DNA of 64,000 nucleotides from NCBI GenBank assembly GCA_040880005.1, contig JBBDJG010000012.1, positions 1 through 64,000 of the forward strand, given 5' to 3'. The stretch comes from JBBDJG01 sp040880005 (lineage in GTDB: Bacteria; Actinomycetota; Thermoleophilia; Solirubrobacterales; JBBDJG01). Under the pieces are notes generated by a model, which made no database searches, had not been told where the DNA came from, and saw only the letters and a program-made list of their open reading frames with translations. The position numbers and the translations under genes are program-made. Shown here one piece after another: positions 56,887-64,000 of this stretch; within the stretch, counting starts at the first letter, position 1; each line of letters begins with the position of its first letter.

Positions 56887-59800
56887 TTGAGTAACGAGCA
56901 GTCACGCCATTACTCGTCAACGCAAGCGTACCGCCCGCTGCGCGCGCCGCAGACCGTTGAGGACAACGACGCCTGTGCATTGTACGCAGCCGTGCGCAAG
57001 GACGGCAAGTCGTCGCATGACGTGATCGAGAGAGGCTTCGCCGCCCTCCAGAAGATGCTTCACCGCGCCGGCAACGTCGATGGCGAGGGCGACGGCTGCG
57101 GCGCGATGGTGGACATCCCGCGCGCGATCTGGCAGGAAGAGGTGCGGGCGGGGGGCCACGCTCCGAGCCTGGCGCTCGATCCGGCCTTTGCCGTCGCCCA
57201 CGTGTTCGCTTCGCGCAAGCGCGACTTTGCCCAGATCAAGCAGAAGGCCTACGAGATCTTCAAAAAAGGCGGACTGCGGATCCTCGCCGAGCGCGAGGAT
57301 CACGTCGACAGCTCGGCGCTCGGCGCGACCGCGCGCGAGGAGGAGCCGCATTTCTGGCAGGTCGGCGTGCTGGTGCCCGATGTCGAGTCACGCGACCGCG
57401 TGCTGTTCGACGTGATGATCGAGCTGGAGCAGAAGCTCGACCTGCACGTCGCCTCGTTCTCCGCTGAGAGCTGCGTGTACAAGGTGATGGGCGCGCCGAA
57501 GGTGCTCCAACTCTACTTCAACGACCTCAACGACCCGAGCGCAGAGACCGTTTCGCTGCTCGGGCACAACCGCTATTCGACCAACACGTGGCCCTCGTTC
57601 ATGCGCGTGCAGCCGTTCGCGATGCTCGGCCACAACGGAGAGATCAACACGATCGCCCGGCTGCGCATGGAGGCGAGGATGCTGGGCGTGCCGATCCACG
57701 AGCAGTCGTCGGACTCCCAGGATCTCAACCGCCTGATCGAGACGCTCGTCAACCGCCGCGGGCTCTCGCTGCCGGAGGCGATGGAGCTGGCCGTGCCGCC
57801 GATCGTCAACGAGATCCGCCAGTTCCCGGAGGAGCTGCGCGGCTTCTACATGTACCTGCGCCAGGCGATGGGGCCCTTCGCCCAGGGACCGATCGCGCTG
57901 ATCTCGCGACACGGCGACGAGCACGTGTTCTCTGCCGACGCCTTGGGTCTGCGCCCGCTGTGGCAGATCGACGCCAGCGACGCGTGGGTGTTCAGCTCCG
58001 AACCGGGCGTCGTGGCGATTGCCGACATGGTCGCCGACCCGAAGCCGTTGTCGCCCGGCGAGAAAGTGTTCGTGAGGGTCAAGCGCGATCGCCAGGCGCG
58101 CCTCTACGACCATCAGCAGATGCAGCGCGTGGTGCACGAGCGCTGGCTGGCGCGCACGGGCTCGAGCCAGGTTGCGCCCGGCTTCGAGCAGGCGCTTCCG
58201 ACCGGCGGCCCGCTCGAGGGCGAGGAGATCCCCGGCTACGACGCGGCCGGCCCGGCGGAGCCGGTCAAGGTGGAGGACAAGGTCCTGGCAGGTTTCGGTT
58301 GGCAGCGCGAAGACACCAAGCTGGTGCAGCAGATGGCATCGAACGGCCAGGAGCCAATCGGATCGCTCGGCTACGACGGGCCGCTCGCGGCTCTCTCACC
58401 CGAGCGCCAGAACCTCGCTGACTACTTCAAGGAGACCGTTGCTGTCGTTACCAACCCGGCGATCGACCGCGAACGTGAGATCGAGCACTTCTCCTGTCGC
58501 GCCGTGTTCGGCGCGCGACCCTCGATCGACGATCCGGCCGGCGATCCGCGCACGATCGAAACAGCGTTCCCGATCATCCTCGGCGGGCACCACGGCATGG
58601 CGCCGCTCTCCGACTCGGTGTATCGCCGTGTCGCGAAAGAGCACAAGACCTATCTGCTCGAGGACCTGTGGGAGACCTTCAAGGGCCGCTGCGCGGTGCT
58701 CGACATCTCGTTGCTCGACGCAGAGAAGACCGATGGTGCGCTCGAGCGGCTCAAGTACGAGGCGGCCAAGAAGGTGCTCGACGGTGCCGAGCTGCTGGTG
58801 CTCTCCGACCGCACGGCCCGCGACGGCGAGCGCCCCTTCCTCGACCCGCACCTGGCGGTGTCCGCGATCGACGGCGCGCTTCGCGAGTACCGCGTCGGGG
58901 AGGGAGAGGAGAACCTGCGCCGTAGCACGTCGATCGTGCTGCGCTCGGGAGCGATCCGCAACGTGCACGACGTCTGCATGGCTTTGGGTCTGGGTGCGGA
59001 CGGTGTCTGCCCTTACGTGATGCTCAAGGTCATCTGCGTTGACGACTACGAGACCGACATCTCCAACATGTGCGCGGCGCTGCGCAAGGGCATCGAGAAG
59101 GTGCTCTCGACGCTCGGCATCCACGAGGTACGTGGCTACGCGCGGCTGTTCAGCTCGATCGGCCTCAAGCCGGAGCTGGCCAAGATCTTCGACACGCCCG
59201 CCTACTACGGCTCGGCGGAGGCCGGCACCGGTTTCGCCGAGCTGGACACCGAGGCGGCCGTGCGACAGGCGATCTTTGCCAGCGAGGGCGACGGCAAGCC
59301 TGCCAAGACTCCGCGCTTTTACCCGAAGGTCTACAAAGCGGCGATCGCCGCGGCAAACGGATCGATGGAGTTCGCCGAGTACTCGGAGAAGGTGCGCGAG
59401 CTAGAGCACGAGCAGCCGATTTCGATGCGGCACATAGTGGACTTGCGCTCCGATCGCGAGCCGATCGACCCCTCGCAGGTCGATGCCGGGGTCGGACACC
59501 ATGACTTCCCGATCGTGATCAGCTCGATGTCGTTCGGCTCGCAGGGGGAGACCGCGTTCCGCGCCTACCCGGAGGCGGCCAAGCAGATCAACATCGTGTG
59601 CGTAAACGGCGAGGGCGGCGAGATCCGCGACATGTACGGCAAGTACACCAAGTGGCGTGGTCAGCAGGTCGCCTCGGGTCGCTTCGGTGTCACGAACGAA
59701 ATGCTGAACTCCTCCTACCTGGTCGAGATCAAGATCGGCCAAGGCGCCAAGCCCGGCGAGGGAGGGCATCTACCGGCTCGCAAGGTGACCGACAAAGTCG

Positions 59801-61647
59801 CTGCCGCACGTAATGCGACGGCCGGCACGGATCTGATCTCGCCCTCCAACAATCACGATCTGTACTCGATCGAGGACCTCGCCGAGCTGATCGACGAGTT
59901 GAAGACGGCGAATCCCGACGTGCGTGTGTCGGTCAAGGTGCCGTGCGTGCCGAACATCGGCACGATCGGCGTCGGCATCGCCAAGGCGGGCGCCGACATC
60001 ATCACCCTGTCCGGATTCGAAGGCGGAACCGGCGCCGCGCGCCAGCACGCGCTGCGTCACGTCGGCCTGCCCTCCGACATCGCCACGCGCGCGGTGCACC
60101 TCGCGCTGATGGAAACCGGCATTCGCAACCGTGTCGAGATCTGGGCCGACGGCGGCTATCGCCACGGCCGGGACATCGTCAAGATGCACTGCCTCGGCGC
60201 CAACCGTGTCGCGTTCGGGACCCTGGCGATGGTGTCGCTCGGCTGCACGATCTGCCGTGGTTGCCAGCTCGACACCTGCCACGTTGGCATTGCCACACAG
60301 ATCGAGACGATCGAGGAGGCGGACGAGAAAGGACTGAAGAAGTTCACGCCGCAAGAGCTCGATAGCGCCGTCGAGAACTGCGCCCGCTTCTTCAAAGGCA
60401 TGGGTGATGAGGTGCGCGAGGTCGTGGCCCAGCTTGGCTACGAGCGGGCCCAGGATCTGGTCGGTCGCTCCGACCTGCTCGTGCAGGCGCGTCACCGCGG
60501 CGGCATCGACCTGACCGAGATGATCCAGCCGCTCGAGCAGATGCTCGATCTCGAGCCGATCGACATGCCGGTGCCTTCGGCCGAGGAGGAGCGCGAGGAG
60601 GCCGGCATGATCGTCGCGCGGCCGATCCGCATGGAGGCCAAGGAGGCCTCGGGCGAGATCGCCGCGCTTGCCGACGACATCTGCGGCGGACTCGCCAGTC
60701 TCTCGACTGGCGAGTTGAAAAAAACCGGTTTTCGCTCAGGCGCGAAAACCGGGAGCTCTGAGAGTCCGAGCAAGGGCGAGGTTTCCAAGTCCTCCGGCCA
60801 CGTCACCTACGAGTTTCCTCGCTCCGTCGATGCAAACGATCGTGTGCTGGGCACCGGATTGGCCGGCGCGTTGTCTCGCGCTCGCATATTCCATCCCGAA
60901 GGCGCCCCCGCGTCCGACATGACCTCCCTCGCCGATCTCGAGTTCGACTCGGGAGGCTCGATCGGCGGTTCGGGGCTCGGTGCGTTCAACGTCTGGGGCG
61001 TGGACATCCGGGTCGAGGGAGGGGCCCAGGATGGCGTCGGGAAGGCCATGCTGGGCGGAACGATCTCGATCATGAAGGGCCGCGGACGCAACGGCAAGCG
61101 CGTCAACGGCTCCGTCGGCAAGTCCTTCGCCTACGGCGCGCAACGGGGGCGCTTCTTCGTTCAGGGCGACGCCGACTCACGCTTCTGCATCCGTCTGTCA
61201 GGCGCGGACGTGGTGATCGGCGGCGAGCCGCGCGGCCCGATCCACGACGAGCTGGGCGGGATAGCGGACCGGGCCAACATCAAGGGCTTCGCGTTCGAGT
61301 ACATGACCGCCGGGCGCGCCGTCGTGCTGGGTGACATCGGCCCGTGGGCGTGTGCCGGCCAGACCGGGGGACGCGTTTACACGCGCGTCAACGACGAGTG
61401 GGGCCTCGACCGGGCGGCGATCGAGCGCCGACTCGGAAAGGGCGCGAAGGTCGAGATCAAGGATCTCGACAAGCAGGGAGGCTCCGAGCTACGCGAGCTG
61501 CTCGAGCGCTACGCCAGCGAACTCAAGCGCTCAGACCAGCACGACGAAGCGGCCCGCATTCGTGGAATCGCGGGCGAACCCGTCAAGCACTTCGTGATGC
61601 TGGTCCCGCTGCAAGAGCAGACGGACCCGAGCATCTCGACCGAGTAG
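56887..61647 (+). CDS. gltB: Glutamate synthase large subunit
   Basis: 1586 residues from TTG 56887 with GGGAGGA upstream. Domains in order: class II glutaminase with likely catalytic Cys30 (NDACALYAAV, after a short propeptide) and LGHNRYSTNTWPSF; central domain; FMN-binding synthase domain with EGGEIRDMYGKY and GFEGGTGAARQHAL; the 3Fe-4S ligands C1120, C1126 and C1131 in CTICRGCQLDTCHVG; and the C-terminal GXGXG domain. It makes two glutamates from 2-oxoglutarate and glutamine. A variable linker near 1269-1295 carries DNA hairpins. The small subunit gene (gltD) is not in this window. Confidence 0.95.
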   Translation: MSNEQSRHYSSTQAYRPLRAPQTVEDNDACALYAAVRKDGKSSHDVIERGFAALQKMLHRAGNVDGEGDGCGAMVDIPRAIWQEEVRAGGHAPSLALDPAFAVAHVFASRKRDFAQIKQKAYEIFKKGGLRILAEREDHVDSSALGATAREEEPHFWQVGVLVPDVESRDRVLFDVMIELEQKLDLHVASFSAESCVYKVMGAPKVLQLYFNDLNDPSAETVSLLGHNRYSTNTWPSFMRVQPFAMLGHNGEINTIARLRMEARMLGVPIHEQSSDSQDLNRLIETLVNRRGLSLPEAMELAVPPIVNEIRQFPEELRGFYMYLRQAMGPFAQGPIALISRHGDEHVFSADALGLRPLWQIDASDAWVFSSEPGVVAIADMVADPKPLSPGEKVFVRVKRDRQARLYDHQQMQRVVHERWLARTGSSQVAPGFEQALPTGGPLEGEEIPGYDAAGPAEPVKVEDKVLAGFGWQREDTKLVQQMASNGQEPIGSLGYDGPLAALSPERQNLADYFKETVAVVTNPAIDREREIEHFSCRAVFGARPSIDDPAGDPRTIETAFPIILGGHHGMAPLSDSVYRRVAKEHKTYLLEDLWETFKGRCAVLDISLLDAEKTDGALERLKYEAAKKVLDGAELLVLSDRTARDGERPFLDPHLAVSAIDGALREYRVGEGEENLRRSTSIVLRSGAIRNVHDVCMALGLGADGVCPYVMLKVICVDDYETDISNMCAALRKGIEKVLSTLGIHEVRGYARLFSSIGLKPELAKIFDTPAYYGSAEAGTGFAELDTEAAVRQAIFASEGDGKPAKTPRFYPKVYKAAIAAANGSMEFAEYSEKVRELEHEQPISMRHIVDLRSDREPIDPSQVDAGVGHHDFPIVISSMSFGSQGETAFRAYPEAAKQINIVCVNGEGGEIRDMYGKYTKWRGQQVASGRFGVTNEMLNSSYLVEIKIGQGAKPGEGGHLPARKVTDKVAAARNATAGTDLISPSNNHDLYSIEDLAELIDELKTANPDVRVSVKVPCVPNIGTIGVGIAKAGADIITLSGFEGGTGAARQHALRHVGLPSDIATRAVHLALMETGIRNRVEIWADGGYRHGRDIVKMHCLGANRVAFGTLAMVSLGCTICRGCQLDTCHVGIATQIETIEEADEKGLKKFTPQELDSAVENCARFFKGMGDEVREVVAQLGYERAQDLVGRSDLLVQARHRGGIDLTEMIQPLEQMLDLEPIDMPVPSAEEEREEAGMIVARPIRMEAKEASGEIAALADDICGGLASLSTGELKKTGFRSGAKTGSSESPSKGEVSKSSGHVTYEFPRSVDANDRVLGTGLAGALSRARIFHPEGAPASDMTSLADLEFDSGGSIGGSGLGAFNVWGVDIRVEGGAQDGVGKAMLGGTISIMKGRGRNGKRVNGSVGKSFAYGAQRGRFFVQGDADSRFCIRLSGADVVIGGEPRGPIHDELGGIADRANIKGFAFEYMTAGRAVVLGDIGPWACAGQTGGRVYTRVNDEWGLDRAAIERRLGKGAKVEIKDLDKQGGSELRELLERYASELKRSDQHDEAARIRGIAGEPVKHFVMLVPLQEQTDPSISTE
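60691..60752. repeat. Two adjacent hairpins inside the gltB linker
   Basis: CTCGCCAGT/ACTGGCGAG (60691-60714, 9-bp arms, 6-base loop) and CCGGTTTTCGC/GCGAAAACCGG (60725-60752, 11-bp arms, 6-base loop), separated by TTGAAAAAAA. They encode a non-conserved stretch between the FMN and GXGXG domains. They look like an inserted palindromic element kept in frame. They could also slow translation or transcription. Confidence 0.6.
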
Positions 61648-61653
61648 CAAAGG

Positions 61654-61676
61654 GCCGGGCGCGGGCGCGGCCCGGC
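61654..61676. terminator. GC-rich stem between convergent gltB and FHA genes
   Basis: GCCGGGC (61654-61660) and GCCCGGC (61670-61676) form a 7-bp stem just after the gltB stop. No T-run is present. It is positioned to serve both converging transcripts but is weak by sequence. Confidence 0.35.
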
Positions 61677-61715
61677 GCCAATCGCCCGGCCGCGCTTTGC
61701 CACAGGCTCGATCCT

Positions 61716-62288
61716 CTAGGCCAGGGCCTTGTTTGCGTCTGCGCCCTTGTGGGCGGAGGCGCCTGTCGTATCGAGGAAGTGGAGCCTGTAACGGCCAATA
61801 ACGAGCTCGTCGCTGTCTTGGAGCTGACCCCATTCGACGCGTTCACCATTGAGAAAAACGCCGTTGAGGCTGCGATCGTCGAGCACGCGGACGCTGCCAC
61901 TTTGACGGACGATCAATGCATGACGTCGTGACACGGTCGGGTCGTCGAAGCGAATGTCGGAAGCGAGGCTGCGGCCGACCTTGGTCCACTCACGCGACAG
62001 CGGTATGACCGTGACGCGGTCGTCGTCGCGAAACGCGAGGTAGTGGCCGAAATCGTCCAGCTCGGTGCGAACGGTCTCGACCCACTCGCTGTCCTCCTCG
62101 CCTTGCAGTCCCGGCGGCTCGCGGTCTCCGGACAACTCGAACAGTGAGGCTCGCACGAATGCGGCCGCGCCACAGTTCGGGCATTCCGGCACGTGCTCGA
62201 GCGAATCGAGTGCCACTGCGTAGCTGCACTCAGTGCATCGAAATGAGCCCGCCCCAGCCAGCGTCCCCGTGGAGTACGTCTCTTTCAA
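61716..62288 (-). CDS. Zinc-ribbon and FHA-domain protein
   Basis: 190 residues from TTG 62288 with GGGAGGAA upstream. N-terminal zinc ribbon: FRCTECSYAV and PECPNCGAAAF (two C-x2-C pairs, residues about 18-40). C-terminal FHA domain (about 90-170) with KVGRSLASDIRFDDPTVSRRHALI and LDDRSLNGVFLNGERV, the phosphothreonine-binding Arg, Ser-Arg-Arg-His and Asn-Gly residues all in place. FHA domains recognise substrates of Ser/Thr kinases; GarA-type proteins regulate glutamate metabolism, and this one sits next to gltB. That link is inferred from position only. Confidence 0.88.
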   Translation of the reverse strand: MKETYSTGTLAGAGSFRCTECSYAVALDSLEHVPECPNCGAAAFVRASLFELSGDREPPGLQGEEDSEWVETVRTELDDFGHYLAFRDDDRVTVIPLSREWTKVGRSLASDIRFDDPTVSRRHALIVRQSGSVRVLDDRSLNGVFLNGERVEWGQLQDSDELVIGRYRLHFLDTTGASAHKGADANKALA

Positions 62289-62518
62289 TGTTCCTCCCTC
62301 AGTCTGCCTGCTTGGCGTTAGCGTCCCTGCAGGCCCCGGAACGATCCTTCAGGAGACCGCTGCATCCACAAACCTTGTGAGGATTCTAACTTCCTCGCGA
62401 CCGCCGACTCAATGGCCGAGGGCAAAAAAACCTCCAATTTACGGGTGTTTGCGACCTCCGGGGTCGAGTTTGCGGCTCGGCCAGTAGGTGAAGAGCGCGC
62501 GGCGCAGAATCCCTCGGC

Positions 62519-62821
62519 GTGAGCCTGTTCACCCCCGAGCCGACGCCCGAGTCCGAGCAGACCCATCATGCGCCCGAGCTGGAGCGCCGGTTCCTGCGGC
62601 GCGGGGTGAAGGGGATGGAGGCGCAGCGCGAGGGCTGCGCACGCTGTGGGCGGTCGCTGCTCGTCGGAGAGCGGCTGTCGGTTTTCGCCGATCGCGACGG
62701 GCGCGAGCGCGCGGTCTGCGACGTGTGCGTGTCAAAGGTCGCGGATGGCTCGCTCGGCGAACGGGTGCGGGTGCAGCGGGTGCGCGCAGGCGAGCGCCGC
62801 CTGGTGATACGCGCGGCCTAG
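62519..62821 (+). CDS. Small four-cysteine protein, unknown function
   Basis: 100 residues from GTG 62519. Two Cys pairs (GCARCGRSLLVGERLSVFADRDGRE and AVCDVCVSKV) form a probable zinc-binding site of the treble-clef or ribbon type, with the GRSLLVGER loop between. The N-terminus is acidic and disordered (EPTPESEQTHHAPELERR). It lies in a short gap between minus-strand genes. Not recognised. The 230 bases upstream hold the FHA gene promoter and nothing else clear. Confidence 0.6.
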   Translation: MSLFTPEPTPESEQTHHAPELERRFLRRGVKGMEAQREGCARCGRSLLVGERLSVFADRDGRERAVCDVCVSKVADGSLGERVRVQRVRAGERRLVIRAA

Positions 62822-62825
62822 GAAA

Positions 62826-64000
62826 CTACGAGCGGGTGACCCGCTCGCAGTCACTGTCGACGCTGTCGGACACGTCGGCGCGCACCGAGTCGGTACCGCT
62901 GCCGCAGGAAACCTTGTCGGCCTTGCCGTCGACCGCATCGATCGAGTCATCGTCCGCGCCGGCCTCGAACGAGTCCGTGCCCTTGCCACCGTCGAGCGTA
63001 TCGGCGCCGTCGCCGCCGGTGAGGACGTCGTCGCCGCGACCGCCGGTGAGCGAGTCGCCGCCGGCGTCGCCGACGAGCGTGTCGCCGCCGCTCGACCCGT
63101 CGAGGCGGTCAGCACCGCGCCCGCCGCTGATCGAGTCGTCGCCGCGACCGCCGGTGAGCGTGTCGTCCCCGGCTTCGCCCGCGATCGTTGCCGGCGTGAC
63201 GACCCTCAAGTCGAGCACGTCGTCCTTGTTGCCGAGCTTGAAGTCGAATCGATCGACGCCCTTGACGGCGCAGATCTCGGTCTTGGAGGGGCCGCTTATC
63301 TTGTTGAGCCGGCAGCCGCTATTGACCGTGATGCTGGACACGCCGCGATCGGTGATCTTGAATTTCTTGGACGTCGCGCGCGATACCGAGATGTCGTTCT
63401 TCTGGCCCTTTGCCGCCTCGTAGGAGATCGTCGGCCCCGCTTTGCCGAGTGGCGGCAGCGTGGGCTCGACGGGTGCTGCGGGCGTGGGCGACGGAGTCGA
63501 GGGCGCCGAAGTGCCAGGCGTCGGGGCCGCGCCCGATCCGGATGACGGTGCCGTCTTGGGTGCGCGCGAGCCCGGGGAAGATGGAGCAGCGCCGGAGCCG
63601 CTCTCGACCGGCGCGCCGATCAGCCCCAGCAGGAACGACAGCGGATTGGCCTCCGGCGTGCTGGTGTCCACGCCGAACAGGCTCAGCAGGCCGGCGATTC
63701 CCGGCTGCGTTGTATCTGTCGATGACGACGTCGTGGATGAGCCATCCGAGCTGCCGTCGGCCGGAGGTGTCGCGCTGGTGCCGGCGGGCGGGATGGTCGT
63801 TGCCGACGGAGGCGTCGTTGTGGAGGGAGGCGTCGTAGGTATGGCGCCCGGAGTTCCCGCGCCGCCGCCAAGGAAATCGCCCGGGCCGCCGCTCTGGCCG
63901 GGTATCGTCGGCGCGTCGCCGCCGGGGATGCTGCCCGGCGCGACCGAGCCGAACCCGGTCAGCTTGTCGCCGTCGACGTTGTCGCTGCGGTCGTAGATGA
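62826..64000 (-). CDS. Calcium-binding (RTX-type) repeat protein, 5' end beyond the window
   Basis: The C-terminal end is complete and the start is cut off: the frame stays open to the last bases (…YDRSDNVDGDKLTGFGS at the edge). A Pro/Thr/Ser/Gly-rich linker (PTTPPSTTTPPSATTIPP) follows, then a segment with VSVSRATSKKFKITDRG-like strands and about eight glycine-Asp nonapeptides (GEAGDDTLTGGRGDDSISGG and similar) that fold as a calcium beta-roll. A GTG at 63671 is inside the linker and is not the natural start. Probably extracellular; no type I exporter is nearby. Similar C-terminal repeats occur at 37862-39022. Confidence 0.75.
   Translation of the reverse strand, partial: IYDRSDNVDGDKLTGFGSVAPGSIPGGDAPTIPGQSGGPGDFLGGGAGTPGAIPTTPPSTTTPPSATTIPPAGTSATPPADGSSDGSSTTSSSTDTTQPGIAGLLSLFGVDTSTPEANPLSFLLGLIGAPVESGSGAAPSSPGSRAPKTAPSSGSGAAPTPGTSAPSTPSPTPAAPVEPTLPPLGKAGPTISYEAAKGQKNDISVSRATSKKFKITDRGVSSITVNSGCRLNKISGPSKTEICAVKGVDRFDFKLGNKDDVLDLRVVTPATIAGEAGDDTLTGGRGDDSISGGRGADRLDGSSGGDTLVGDAGGDSLTGGRGDDVLTGGDGADTLDGGKGTDSFEAGADDDSIDAVDGKADKVSCGSGTDSVRADVSDSVDSDCERVTRS

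Overview
This is a GC-rich chromosomal window with many GTG and TTG starts, tightly overlapping genes on both strands and one 100-N assembly gap at 22150-22249. The content fits a soil-type actinobacterium, probably class Thermoleophilia (Solirubrobacterales-like). The pointers are an F420-type luciferase-like oxidoreductase, a c-di-AMP riboswitch in front of an M23 peptidase, calcium-binding repeat exoproteins, several P450s and abundant acyl-CoA dehydrogenases. The taxonomic call is inference from gene content; no marker gene is present.

Layout. 1-11025: respiratory region with two terminal oxidases: an A-type aa3 oxidase (cupredoxin, ctaC, ctaD, ctaE) interleaved with two genes carrying three UspA-like modules, then a ba3-type (B-family) subunit II/I pair with two cytochromes c and a glutamine-amidotransferase-like gene. 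11264-17784: ABC ATPase, FtsX-like permease, an anchored protein of unknown function and a divergent MMPL exporter. 18033-23453: a 5.4-kb island bounded by an exact 48-bp duplication of the 3' part of tRNA-Thr(TGT). It holds an IS4-type insertion sequence, a secreted subtilisin-like protease with nearly identical tandem beta-propeller repeats (the assembly gap lies in them) and decayed gene pieces. 23584-28145: a PlsC-GpsA fusion, an ECF sigma factor, a CBS-domain transporter and small proteins.

28165-36500: fatty acid or other acyl-CoA catabolism: 3-hydroxyacyl-CoA dehydrogenase, thiolase, a pair of unequal acyl-CoA dehydrogenases and a third acyl-CoA dehydrogenase. Two of the promoter regions carry almost the same palindrome (TTGACT-N4-AGTCAA), which suggests one regulon. 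A methyltransferase and a cell-wall-binding lipoprotein lie between. 36555-42603: CDF metal exporter, SDR remnant, a calcium-binding repeat protein, the c-di-AMP riboswitch with its M23 peptidase, a HigBA-type toxin-antitoxin pair with a clear promoter, lgt, and a frameshifted small membrane protein gene.

42713-48575: alpha/beta hydrolase, then lysA-hom-methyltransferase-thrC-thrB, an aspartate-family amino acid operon. 48728-50267: a HipBA-like module of more AT-rich composition. 50339-55803: a TetR regulator divergent from three consecutive P450 genes, the first fused to a methyltransferase. 55813-64000: orphan ParA, gltB, an FHA/zinc-ribbon protein, a small four-cysteine protein, and a calcium-binding repeat protein cut by the window end.

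The least explained parts are the UspA-like modules inside the oxidase operon, the P450-methyltransferase cluster, the tRNA-Thr island, and the paired palindromic operators.
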